Under the pieces are notes generated by a model. The model was not told the DNA's origin. It made no database searches and was given only the letters and a program-made list of their open reading frames with translations. The position numbers were made by a program, and so were the translations under genes. From Moorena producens 3L (lineage in GTDB: Bacteria > Cyanobacteriota > Cyanobacteriia > Cyanobacteriales > Coleofasciculaceae), in NCBI RefSeq assembly GCF_000211815.1, contig NZ_GL890972.1, forward strand, positions 1 to 16,120: a DNA stretch of 16,120 nucleotides, given 5' to 3'. Positions 7,015 to 14,950 of this stretch are shown piece by piece (position 1 is the first letter of the stretch; the number at the start of each line of letters is the position of its first letter).

Positions 7015-8388
7015 TTAACGACCAAATAACCTTAAAATTATCCACATTAGCAAAGTAGCGATCGCACCAGTGAGAAGACTCCAGGCAAAAGCTGGTGTCA
7101 AGATAAAGATAGTATTGTTATCAGGGGGTTGTTGTTTAACTAGGACAGTAGCGGTAATGCTACTGGTTGCTACTCCCACACCAGCCAGAGCAATGCTTTG
7201 GTGTAAGCTACGATTACTCTGGGTTTGGTAAGTTTGGGTCATGCCATCTACTGTCCGAATTAGATTTTCTAGTAAGGTTAAACCAGACTTTAATCTCCCA
7301 TGATCCATCTCCACTTGTTGCAGATATTGGCTAGCTGCTAAATCCCTAAACTCTCTCAGAATGTGCCAATCACTCCGTTGATAAACCTGTTTTAATTTAG
7401 TCAATCGTTGTTGGTAATCTTCGATATTGGTTTTAATGGTTTGGGTTTGGGAATCCAGCATCCCTAAATTAGTAGCATAACGAGACAATAGGTTGAGATT
7501 ATTGCTTAGTATTTCCCTTAATTTTAATGTATTTTGGGGTAACATGCTGATCTGAGCAATACTAGTTTTAACTGAGACTAGATCAGCTTTAAGTTCTGCT
7601 AGTGGTCGGTTAATTTCACCATAAGCCCAAAGAATTTTGTTACGATAATACAATAAGTAAATTAAGTCTATATAAATACCAGTAATGCTATCGATGATAG
7701 AATCAATAGAACGCTTTTTGGGAAACAACCAAATTAAAAGATGATGGTTGTTTTTGATCGCTTCTGGCTCTGACCAATCAGCGGGAGGACGCCAAAATTC
7801 AAATAAAGTACCCCCTAGCACTTTGCCTTGGGCTTGAAAGTCTCTTGACCAGTCGGGTTTAGACACCAGTTGCTTGTAGCATTCTAGGGCAATTTGTGTA
7901 GGGTCTTGATCACGGTCACACAGTTGACCCCACATGATCCAAGTTTGACCAATTGCTCCAGGTTGATGATTGATGTGGGCAAGAATTTCCCCTTGGATTT
8001 TCTTAATATTTGTAATGGGTTGGGGTGAATGGTTTGATTGTCTGATCCCATCAGCATAGACTCCGGAACAGTTTACCTGAAGGGCGTAAGTGTTACCAAT
8101 TTGGATAGGGTAGTAGTAGCCTTCCAAAGGACGCTCGAAATGCTTGACCACATCAGCACCCAATAGTTCCACCAACCTAGATTCTGAGCGTTCTGCCTGT
8201 TTGAGCTTAGCCAGTAACGTCGGCTCTAGGATCAGGTCTGATTCATCACCCTCGGGATGACCATAGATTCTTTGCCAGAATCGTTCACGGTTATAATCAA
8301 TAATTTCCGGGTCTTGCCCTAGACCTTCCCGTAGATCGTAGAGGAATAGGTCAAGATTAGGGTATACTATTTTATTTAGGTCAGACAT
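7015..8388 (-). CDS. Unknown cyanobacterial-type protein, coiled coil plus two C-terminal helices (457 aa)
   Basis: I do not recognise a named family. Residues 1-240 look globular and soluble, with motifs FLYDLREGLG, RFWQRIYGHPEG and, near residue 195, LGGTLFEFWRPP. Residues about 265-390 are long amphipathic helices with heptad-like Leu/Ile spacing, likely a coiled coil. Two membrane segments follow, about 397-415 and 430-453, separated by a short loop, and the chain ends in basic RLFGR. This layout (soluble domain, long helices, two terminal helices) recalls CorA-type transporters, but the GMN signature is absent, so the likeness is only topological. The start at 8388 is an ATG and is divergent from the permease gene at 8653. 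The stop lies directly at the hairpin repeats. Confidence 0.82.
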   Translation of the reverse strand: MSDLNKIVYPNLDLFLYDLREGLGQDPEIIDYNRERFWQRIYGHPEGDESDLILEPTLLAKLKQAERSESRLVELLGADVVKHFERPLEGYYYPIQIGNTYALQVNCSGVYADGIRQSNHSPQPITNIKKIQGEILAHINHQPGAIGQTWIMWGQLCDRDQDPTQIALECYKQLVSKPDWSRDFQAQGKVLGGTLFEFWRPPADWSEPEAIKNNHHLLIWLFPKKRSIDSIIDSITGIYIDLIYLLYYRNKILWAYGEINRPLAELKADLVSVKTSIAQISMLPQNTLKLREILSNNLNLLSRYATNLGMLDSQTQTIKTNIEDYQQRLTKLKQVYQRSDWHILREFRDLAASQYLQQVEMDHGRLKSGLTLLENLIRTVDGMTQTYQTQSNRSLHQSIALAGVGVATSSITATVLVKQQPPDNNTIFILTPAFAWSLLTGAIATLLMWIILRLFGR

Positions 8389-8596
8389 TGGCTTAACCTT
8401 CCAACGGATAGTAACAAGGATAGTAAACTCTCAACTATTCCAAACGCTCTCACGAAGTGTAGCTAAGCGCCACCCTACGGGGAAAGATCTGGCCTCTATG
8501 TCACAAAACAATCGTCTGATATCAGGTAAGGTTTTCCCGATTAAATTTCCCTATCGGTGGTATCCAAAAGCCTTACCACAGACTAGTGTTTGACTT

Positions 8597-8626
8597 TTGA
8601 CCTTTGATTTTTGTCTTGCTTATAAC
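8597..8626 (+). promoter_or_regulatory. Candidate promoter of the permease pair
   Basis: TTGACC (8597-8602) and TATAAC (8621-8626) are spaced by 18 bp and lie 27 bp upstream of the ATG at 8653. A second TTGACT at 8590-8595 is an alternative -35. No palindrome of the Fur/Zur type is seen here, unlike at 238-254. Confidence 0.5.
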
Positions 8627-8652
8627 GTTGCTCAAGCATAAATAGGAAATGC

Positions 8653-9654
8653 ATGAATCAGCTCAACAACGCCTTCACCCTATTCTTGAGTTTGTTGGTT
8701 GAAGCAACACCTTTTTTGCTACTGGGGGTGATTCTCTCCAGCTTACTGCTGTTTTTTGTGGATGAGCGCAAGCTGATTGCTAGTATGCCTCGCCACCCCT
8801 TTCTAGGAGCAGTTTTTGGTAGTTGTGTCGGCTTTTTGTTCCCAGTGTGTGAGTGTGGTAATGTGCCAGTGGCTAGGCGGCTGCTGAGCCAGGGAGCACC
8901 AGCACCAGTTGCAATTGGGTTTTTGCTCGCAGCCCCAACCATCAATCCTGTAGTAATTTGGTCAACCTGGGTAGCCTTTCGAGACCAGCCGGAAATCTGG
9001 GTATTGCGAATTTTATTTTCCTTAAGTATTTCCATTTTTATCGGCTGTGTCTTCAGTACTCAGAAAGACTTAGGCCCCCTACTGCAACGAGCAGTGTTTC
9101 GCTCTAGACCAAGGAAATTTGCTGAGGATAAGCCAGCATTACTACAATCAGGCTCATATTTACTCGGTCAATCTGGTACACCCTTGGCCTTAGACGCTAA
9201 TGTCTTAAACACACCCCCTAGCCAGGACATACAAAGCAAACCCTTGCCTGACCGACTACAGCTATTTATCGAAAATGCTATACAAGAGTTTCGGGAGCTA
9301 GGCTCAATCCTAGTTTTAGGTAGTGCGATCGCAGCCATAATTCAAGTCGTTATCCCCCGTGATATTATCATCAGCCTCGGTCAAGGACCAGTGATGTCTA
9401 TTTTGGCCATGATGCTATTGGCCGCTGTAGTATCCATCTGTTCCACCGTCGATGCATTTTTTGCCCTCGCCTTTGCCTCAACCTTTACTAGTGGCTCGTT
9501 GTTAGCATTTCTAGTCTTCGGACCAATGATTGACATCAAAGCCATCGGCTTACTGTTATCGGTATTTAAAACCAAGTCAATCATTTACCTATTTCTCATA
9601 GCAGGGCAGTTAACATTTTTATTGACTTTGTTTATTAATTTGTATGTTAGTTAG
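8653..9654 (+). CDS. YraQ/DUF318-family permease
   Basis: This 333-aa membrane protein belongs to the COG0701 group of predicted permeases, which includes ArsP-like exporters. About eight membrane segments are visible in two blocks (residues 7-150 and 210-330), linked by a hydrophilic stretch of about 60 residues. The family hallmark C66-E-C68-G-N-V-P is present in the first block, followed by the conserved LLAAPTINPVV segment. The second block has the matching CSTVDAFFALA and FGPMIDIKAI. A GGA Shine-Dalgarno core lies 6 nt before the ATG. The next gene encodes its usual TIGR03943 partner, 55 bp downstream. The substrate is unknown; a metal ion, metalloid or small thiol-reactive compound is plausible from the paired Cys residues. 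Confidence 0.9.
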   Translation: MNQLNNAFTLFLSLLVEATPFLLLGVILSSLLLFFVDERKLIASMPRHPFLGAVFGSCVGFLFPVCECGNVPVARRLLSQGAPAPVAIGFLLAAPTINPVVIWSTWVAFRDQPEIWVLRILFSLSISIFIGCVFSTQKDLGPLLQRAVFRSRPRKFAEDKPALLQSGSYLLGQSGTPLALDANVLNTPPSQDIQSKPLPDRLQLFIENAIQEFRELGSILVLGSAIAAIIQVVIPRDIIISLGQGPVMSILAMMLLAAVVSICSTVDAFFALAFASTFTSGSLLAFLVFGPMIDIKAIGLLLSVFKTKSIIYLFLIAGQLTFLLTLFINLYVS

Positions 9655-9709
9655 GGAGTAGGGAGTTATAAAATTTTAAATCCTCCTAAAATCCATTGGC
9701 TTGTTAATC

Positions 9710-10519
9710 ATGAATCCATCTAAGCATTCAGGACGTTTGTCCAGAAAAAGTTCCTACAGGAGAAACTGGTCAATTCCTCTTTTAGAAGTAATTTCTTTAG
9801 CGTTATGGGGAGTTTTATTGTTGAAATACTGGCTAAGTGGTCAGTTAAGCTTATTAATTCATCCCAATTACTTTAGCTTGGTAATTATCACTGGTGTAAT
9901 TTTATTGTTAATATCAGGCTTGAGGTTATCCCAACTGCTGAAGTTAGAGCGTCAACACCGGTTAGGTAAGGGAGTAACTAGGCCAGCTGCTCAACATACA
10001 ACCTTATTTCCCCCTAGTTGGAGTAGTGGCTTCCTGATCGCTACGGCAATGGTTGGTTTAATCGTGACACCCAAAGCATTTACTAGCCAAACCGCCCTAC
10101 ACCGGGGTATTGCCGACTCCGCCACCATAACGCGATCGCAACCGCAATCCTTCCGCAGTGCTAGCAATCCTGAAAAGCGCAGCCTAATTGAATGGATCAA
10201 GCTTTTGAATGTTTATCCTGAACCAGATGCCTATACCGGTCAAAAGGTAAAAGTAGATGGTTTTGTAGTGATTCATCCTAATCTCCCTCTAGACCATATC
10301 TTAATTTCCCGGTTTGTGATTACTTGTTGTGCTGCTGACGCTTATCCTTTAGGTTTGCCAGTTAAAATTACTGAAAACCGTAATGATTATCCGTCCGATA
10401 CCTGGATCGAAGTTGAAGGTAACATGATTACAGAAACCCTCGATGATAAACGCCAGCTGGTGATTGAAGCCAGTGGGATTAAGAAAATTCCTGAACCGGA
10501 AAATCCTTATTATTACTAA
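9710..10519 (+). CDS. TIGR03943/DUF1980 permease-partner protein
   Basis: This is the usual companion of the YraQ-type permease (YcgQ-like, COG3689). A first membrane helix (about residues 22-40) and a second (44-68) anchor the N-terminus; a third hydrophobic stretch lies near 103-122. The C-terminal half is an OB-fold-like extracytoplasmic domain that carries the family motif C206-C207-A-A-D210-A, very likely a ligand or metal site. I start it at the ATG at 9710; an in-frame TTG at 9701 would add three residues. Spacing of 55 bp from the permease, with no terminator between, supports one transcript. It ends just before a GGGAGTA array. Confidence 0.88.
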   Translation: MNPSKHSGRLSRKSSYRRNWSIPLLEVISLALWGVLLLKYWLSGQLSLLIHPNYFSLVIITGVILLLISGLRLSQLLKLERQHRLGKGVTRPAAQHTTLFPPSWSSGFLIATAMVGLIVTPKAFTSQTALHRGIADSATITRSQPQSFRSASNPEKRSLIEWIKLLNVYPEPDAYTGQKVKVDGFVVIHPNLPLDHILISRFVITCCAADAYPLGLPVKITENRNDYPSDTWIEVEGNMITETLDDKRQLVIEASGIKKIPEPENPYYY

Positions 10520-10524
10520 AATCT

Positions 10525-10595
10525 AGGGAGTAGGGAGTAGGGAGTAGGGAGTAGGGAATCGGGAGTAGGGAATCGGGAGTAGGGAATCGGGAGTC
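10525..10595 (+). repeat. GGGAGTA/GGGAATC heptamer array
   Basis: Ten or so GGG runs at 7-bp spacing follow the DUF1980 gene by 5 bp, mixing the two heptamer types seen elsewhere. It is G-quadruplex-capable on the plus strand, hence in the 3' untranslated tail of the permease transcript. A short CCCCACACT repeat follows to 10675. Confidence 0.8.
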
Positions 10596-10675
10596 GGAAG
10601 TCAGAGTTGCGAACATTGAATTTATAATTTACCTCAATTCTCCCCCACTCCCCACACTCCCCACACTCCCCACAC

Positions 10676-10786
10676 TAGACCTCTTGCAAAAATAAATATG
10701 AAATCAAAATCTAGCCCTTTTGCCTTTTGCCTTTTGCCTTTTGCCTTGTGTTGACCAAGGTTTATGAGACTTATGCAAGAGGTCTA
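10676..10786. mobile_element. MITE-like element with 13-bp inverted ends
   Basis: TAGACCTCTTGCA (10676-10688) and TGCAAGAGGTCTA (10774-10786) bound a 111-bp non-coding segment. No transposase is inside; the interior holds a CCTTTTG tandem repeat (10716-10747). The outermost TA on both sides would fit insertion at a TA dinucleotide. It interrupts the 3' part of the haemagglutinin gene and supplies that frame's stop codon. It may be a MITE or the remains of an IS with the same ends. Confidence 0.7.
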
Positions 10787-12424
10787 ATAAAGACCGAGCC
10801 ACCATTCCCTGAAAACCTCTGCTTACTACTATCTATCTCAAACTTCGTAAACTTATCATTGACTAGGTTAGCTACGGTACCGTCACCAGTCAGAATTGAA
10901 CTAATTTTCAGGGTTTCACTAACTAACGATGGGTTAGCTTGATACTGATTGGTTAACAATACCAGTCCATTCGGTGCTTTAATCTCAATGTTGCCAATTT
11001 CGATATTTGCACTAGTAGCAGCAGTCCCAAAATTAGGAGCAAGGTTACCACTATCGGTATTTCCTGGAAAACCTCCCAGTAATGTCCAATCTATACCAGC
11101 ACGAATATCGAGGGTAGGTCGCTTACTGCCATCAATCACTACAGAAGTTCTCGCTTCATCGGACAAGGTCACATTAGCCAGACTAGCCAAGAACGGATTG
11201 GAATTATTAGGACTAATGGCATTATCTCCGGTATCGGTAGAGTTAATTTCGATGTCCCCAACCGTAACACTCCCTCCTGCCAAAATATGCAGTGATGCTC
11301 CGGTATAGTTTCCTAAACTGACATCTCCATTGGCCAGAATAATGGGATCATTGGGACTGATGAAATTCCCTGGGTTACCATCCAACTGCCTGCTCGATGC
11401 TGATATTTCCGCCAACGGTATAGTTAGTATCTCCTGTGATCGGACCCGGCGATCGCAACCGTAAATCGGAACCAACAAATAAACCGCTATCGGAATGGTT
11501 CTTTGCTGCAATAGTAATCGACTGATTACCCTGAATTACGAACAAACCACCTGCATTGGCGATAAACGGTTGCGCTACACTATCGCTAATGTTGACTGTA
11601 TCTTCTGCCAACAGAGTCAAATTCCGACCAGCTTTTAGTTGACCCTGTAAATCCAGATGGCCTGCGGCTAGGGTCAAGTCTTTTCCAGCAGCTAAATTGC
11701 CAGCATTTGTAATTGTTGTCCTGGGGTCATATTTGCCATACTGCAATCCTGGGGTAATATTAATCGTTAAGAGTGGTGGGGCTTGTGGGGATGTGGCACT
11801 AAACTCCAGCCCATCACCAAATACCAAGCTATTAGCAGTAGACGCAAAAAAGGAACCAGCGACATCTAATTTTGCCTGGGATCCAAACACAATACCATTG
11901 GGATTGAGCAAAAACAGATTTGCTGCACCATCTACTCCCAAAGTGCCTAGAATATTGGATAGATTCCCCCCGGTTACCCGGGTTAGAATATTCTCGATCC
12001 CAGAGGGATTAGCAAAATAAACCCGTTGCAGTTCTCCGACATTAAATTCCTGGAAACTGTGAAATAAGTTAGCACCTCGTGTTGCGCCACCTTCGATCAC
12101 ATCCCCGATTTCTCCTCGGACAGTGGTATTAGGTATCACCACTGACGATTCATTACCCAATGTCCCATCCGGAACCATGTCGGCCAAGGCATAGTCGGCC
12201 AAAATACAGTTTCCCGACATGGCTAGGGTTACCCCACCTAGGGCGAAAGACATTGCTGTCGCCCAGCCTCCGGTAAGGGTGAGCACCGGCTTTGCTGCTG
12301 CCATATTCAGCTTCAAGTTATTGATTGAGATAGCGTTAGGGGAATTTATCAGTAAATGCCTTCGCGTAATTGTAAGCATTCGGCTATCAGCCATTCCCGT
12401 AGCGTGGCCAACGGCCAAGGCCAA
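10771..12424 (-). pseudogene. Two-partner-secretion filamentous haemagglutinin gene, frameshifted and truncated
   Basis: The first frame (to 11375) encodes a signal-peptide-like stretch and the TPS (haemagglutination activity) domain, with NPNGIVFG at residues 174-181 and SFFASTANSL, the signals recognised by a TpsB/FhaC-type outer-membrane transporter. I prefer the ATG at 12304 (MAAAKPVLTL), because upstream codons come from a dispersed repeat. At 11386-11393 a tandem GCAG duplication (coding strand) breaks the frame between SIEQ and LDGNPG. The second frame carries the gene on from there (LDGNPGNF, SLHILAGGSV), with its stop at 10771 inside a MITE-like end. Real relatives are much longer, so the 3' part is lost. 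No transporter partner gene is in the window. Confidence 0.88.
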
Positions 12425-12468
12425 AGACTGACTGCTGACTGCTGACTGCTGACTGCTGACTGCTTACA
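12397..12468. repeat. Dispersed palindrome and CTGACTG heptamers
   Basis: A gcgtagcgtggcc-type palindrome (12397-12422) adjoins five CTGACTG-type heptamers ending in gctta. The block fills the whole space between the haemagglutinin pseudogene and the stop codon of the ATP-grasp gene, and its first half has been read into the 5' end of the haemagglutinin frame. Confidence 0.75.
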
Positions 12469-13377
12469 TTAAACATGCTGCCCTATATTTTTGTTTAATT
12501 CCATATAAAATTCCCCTTTGTTTCCATTATCCGGGAGCCCAGCTGTTTGCCCATCACCAAGCTCTATAATCATCCAATCATCATTAGTCTTCTTAGCAAT
12601 ATCCATCGTGAAAAAATTACTATCTATTTTTTGGGCAACATCAAGAAAAGGCGTGAGGTCTAGTATTGTATCACCATAGTCACCTTCATCCCAATAATTA
12701 AACAGTTTTACCAATTTACCAAAAACGAATAATAGTCTGTACTCTTTTGTCAATGGCATACCACTTTTAGAATGTTCCGTTAAAAATTCCAGCTCTTCAA
12801 ATTTTCGGAACACCAGCCCTTCATTCAAGGCCGAACCTCGCAGCTCTATAAACCTTTCTACTATCTTCTTCACGTTGTCTTTATTGGATGCATCTGGAAT
12901 AAAGCAAGCTTCCTGCCAGTTATGTTTTTCTGATTTTACATAATCCTTGACAATAATAGGATAATTTCCAAACTCATCGGTCAGGGAATTAATCACTTCC
13001 CAATTATTCATTTCCTGACCCACTGTCCAATTCGATTTTGGAGTTAAAGCATTGATTTTTGGATAATACTCAGGTAAATAGTGACAATATTTAAATTCTG
13101 CTGGAGTATTAATCAGTTTGATCTTCTTGTTTAAAAGTCCATGATAAAGTAACCCATAGGATAAAGGAGTTAACATCCATCCACGATAAATAGCCAATTC
13201 CTCCACTTCCGCATTTTCCACATACCTTAATGAACGAGCTACCTTGCCATCAGTCAAGTCTTCAAAGCTGAATAGGGAAGTTATGAAGCCAGCTAATTGG
13301 GCAGCTTTCATCTCTTCTTTGTAATCAGGTTCTATCAGTTTATGGTCAAAGACGCTATCGCAAAATATTACTCTCAT
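12469..13377 (-). CDS. ATP-grasp ligase, R2K (DUF4343-like) type
   Basis: ATP-grasp enzymes activate a carboxylate as acyl phosphate and join it to an amine or similar nucleophile. Conserved positions of the fold are visible in order: K144 and K148 in PIIVKDYVKSEKHNW (nucleotide binding), R191 in GLVFRKFEEL, E212/R214 in KEYRLLFVFG, D259 in FFTMDIA, and E272 with G274-D-G-Q in WMIIELGDGQTAGLP (metal and phosphate binding). The spread of an Arg and two Lys suits the R2K clade, often annotated DUF4343. The 302-aa length suits a stand-alone enzyme. The N-terminal 130 residues form the usual substrate-side domain. The substrate is unknown; no peptide-precursor gene was recognised next to it. It stands alone, with repeats on both sides. 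Confidence 0.83.
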   Translation of the reverse strand: MRVIFCDSVFDHKLIEPDYKEEMKAAQLAGFITSLFSFEDLTDGKVARSLRYVENAEVEELAIYRGWMLTPLSYGLLYHGLLNKKIKLINTPAEFKYCHYLPEYYPKINALTPKSNWTVGQEMNNWEVINSLTDEFGNYPIIVKDYVKSEKHNWQEACFIPDASNKDNVKKIVERFIELRGSALNEGLVFRKFEELEFLTEHSKSGMPLTKEYRLLFVFGKLVKLFNYWDEGDYGDTILDLTPFLDVAQKIDSNFFTMDIAKKTNDDWMIIELGDGQTAGLPDNGNKGEFYMELNKNIGQHV

Positions 13378-13493
13378 TTCCAGTTTTATCTTATGAATGA
13401 TGAGGATTTAAATAATTACAGCGGTTTTCAATTCGGTCAGCTATAAATCTCTGGATTTTAGGGACTTTGGAGCAGTGAATTCAGCAATTGCTA

Positions 13494-13553
13494 TAGTAAA
13501 GGATGTAGTAAAGGATGTAGTAAAGGATGTAGTAACGGATGCCGTAATCGATG
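13494..13553. repeat. 12-bp tandem repeat TAGTAAAGGATG
   Basis: Three exact and two diverged 12-bp units. The period keeps reading frame: one frame (13475-13570, GTG start) would encode a 31-residue VVKD-repeat peptide. There is no well-spaced Shine-Dalgarno sequence, so I list it as a repeat only. The rest of the 353-bp space 13378-13730 shows nothing else I can support. Confidence 0.7.
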
Positions 13554-13730
13554 TAACAAATGGGGTGTGATGGGTGATTAAACGGAGGCGATCAATTGCT
13601 CCTATTGTTTCTAATATCTAATCCCTAAAGCTAATCATAAGAGCCCATTAATGCTATCAAAACCTTTAGATGATAACGACGGAATACGTTTGAATTTTGG
13701 CGTTTGAATTTTGAATTATATCCAGTGGGA

Positions 13731-13964
13731 CTAGTCAATCACCCAAAACCCATTTATTCGCCAATATTGTTCCAAAAGTGCTTGCTCCAAATCCTGAGAT
13801 TCAATCAATCCTTTAGTTACCAAAATTTCTCCCAATTTGATTCCTGTTAAAGACTGGATTTCCAGGGCTTTATTGAGTTGATTTGTAGAAATAATTCGTT
13901 TACGAATCAGAATTTTACCAAGTTGCATGACTGGGTGCTTTTGTTTCAAGTAATAATCGAACAT
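13731..13964 (-). CDS. Small MshEN-like (GspE N-terminal) domain protein
   Basis: Almost the entire 77-aa protein is two tandem copies of the LGxxLxxxxxI...L..AL..Q motif: residues 14-37 (QLGKILIRKRIIS...ALEIQ) and 43-66 (KLGEILVTKGLIE...ALLEQ), with a 6-residue spacer before the second LG. This is the pattern of MshEN domains, which bind cyclic di-GMP in type II secretion and type IV pilus ATPases. The first copy lacks the usual leading Arg (Gln14) and the mid-motif Gly (Arg23), so ligand binding may be weak. No ATPase part follows, so it is a stand-alone domain. It ends in QYWRINGFWVID. A strong hairpin lies 2 bp upstream of the ATG. Confidence 0.72.
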   Translation of the reverse strand: MFDYYLKQKHPVMQLGKILIRKRIISTNQLNKALEIQSLTGIKLGEILVTKGLIESQDLEQALLEQYWRINGFWVID

Positions 13965-13966
13965 TG

Positions 13967-14017
13967 GTCATTAGTCAATTTCCAATTTCCAAAGTTAATT
14001 GGAAATTGACTAATGAC
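13967..14017. promoter_or_regulatory. 21-bp perfect hairpin next to the MshEN-like start codon
   Basis: The arms 13967-13987 and 13997-14017 pair over 21 bp with no mismatch, around a 9-nt loop (tccaaagtt). Read on the minus strand it would be the immediate 5' leader of the MshEN-like gene, ending 2 nt before the ATG. It could limit or time translation, or simply be a repeat of the tcattagtcatt family common in these genomes. The rest of 14018-14349 has a CTTGCC/CATTGCC-rich stretch near 14275-14310 and nothing else I can support. Confidence 0.55.
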
Positions 14018-14349
14018 ATTTGACAAATGATTGTTAAATGAGTTAATCAATAGATGCCGTTGGCGAGCCTCACCAATAGTGCATAGTCTTTGAACAACCC
14101 ACTAGTTAATCACGCGCTTTGTGAAAATTTATGAAAAAGGCGAGAGTAAGAATTCAGGACTTCCGTAGTAACACTATCTGTATGGTGCGTTATTAACGTA
14201 ACCTACTACTTGTAGCGTTTAGTGCCCAGTTTTGTGTCAGTCCTGAAGCGGAAAGCGCACCTGTAGTTAACTTTTGCCTCTTGTCTCTTGCCTATTGCCA
14301 ATGCCATTGCCCCTAGCCCTATACCATTCACTACACAGGCTTAAGCGAA

Positions 14350-14664
14350 TCACCGTGAGTAAAGGTGGTGAATTTTGGCTATTATCTTTTGATAATCATC
14401 CGTTTTACCCTTTTTTTGGTAAATTGCAGCTGATTTTTGAAAATTTGCTAGGGCTTCTTGATGCTTACCTAATTCTCGAAGGCATATGCCACGGTTGTCA
14501 TAGGCAGCAGCATGGTTGGGGTCAATCTCAATGGCTTCATTCAATTCCAGAATGGCTGCTTGAAATTTGCCCACCACTAGATGGCTAATTCCTCTAAAGT
14601 AGTAAAAATTAGCACTTTGAGAATTAGTTTCTTTTGGCTGCTGACGTTGCTTAAAAATTTCCAT
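14350..14664 (-). CDS. TPR-repeat protein (104 aa)
   Basis: Two tetratricopeptide repeats are clear: residues 18-51 (FYYFRGISHLVVGKFQAAILELNEAIEIDPNH) and 52-85 (AAYDNRGICLRELGKHQEALANFQKSAAIYQKK), each with the standard G/Y/A and closing P or K positions. A helical cap follows. Such proteins are adaptors for protein-protein contact. There is no signal peptide. AGGT lies about 6 nt before the ATG. The partner is unknown; the MshEN-like gene at 13731-13964 lies 385 bp downstream on the same strand, too far for an obvious operon. Confidence 0.88.
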   Translation of the reverse strand: MEIFKQRQQPKETNSQSANFYYFRGISHLVVGKFQAAILELNEAIEIDPNHAAAYDNRGICLRELGKHQEALANFQKSAAIYQKKGKTDDYQKIIAKIHHLYSR

Positions 14665-14882
14665 TGGCTTACCTATTGCTACTTCAATTAGTAGGTAGCT
14701 ACAAACTACTCAGGAGCTACCGATTTAGATGTTATTGACCAATCCCTAAAATCCCGGTTTTTGGGAATATAAAGATTAGGTTTCAGTCTTGCCTAGTCTG
14801 TCTTTGAATACTGGTTTACTCAACAATGTTGGGCTTTGCCATCAAACCTGCCATGGATTTAAGTCCACAGCTCATAGCTAAG

Positions 14883-14936
14883 GTCGGTTTCAACCGACTA
14901 CAACCCTTTATCTCTAGTCCGTTTTAACAGACTTGA
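14883..14936. repeat. Pair of short hairpins
   Basis: GTCGGTT-TC-AACCGAC (14883-14898) and, about 20 bp on, AGTCCGTTTTAACAGACT form adjacent stem-loops. They look like the ggtcggttt/agtccgttt palindrome pairs dispersed in cyanobacterial genomes. The whole stretch 14665-15780 holds no gene I can support. Confidence 0.55.
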
Positions 14937-14950
14937 GTTATTAGGTAGTT

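Noticed and set aside
6822..7058. 78-aa plus-strand frame
   Set aside because: Made almost wholly of the two 59-bp hairpin units (the same peptide word occurs twice) and overlapping the 3' end of the real gene on the other strand.
7015..8388. CorA magnesium transporter
   Set aside because: Topology is similar, but the GMN motif at the first terminal helix is absent and the N-terminal part shows no CorA features.
8658..9035. 125-aa minus-strand frame inside the permease gene
   Set aside because: Antisense of a strongly conserved YraQ-family sequence; the frame on the other strand explains the region.
10727..10942. 71-aa plus-strand frame
   Set aside because: Begins within the CCTTTTG repeat of the MITE-like element and continues antisense to the haemagglutinin gene.
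10949..11308. 119-aa plus-strand frame
   Set aside because: Antisense to the haemagglutinin pseudogene, whose minus-strand translation matches the TPS family.
14274..14588. 104-aa plus-strand frame
   Set aside because: Antisense to the TPR gene; starts in a low-complexity CTTGCC/CATTGCC stretch.
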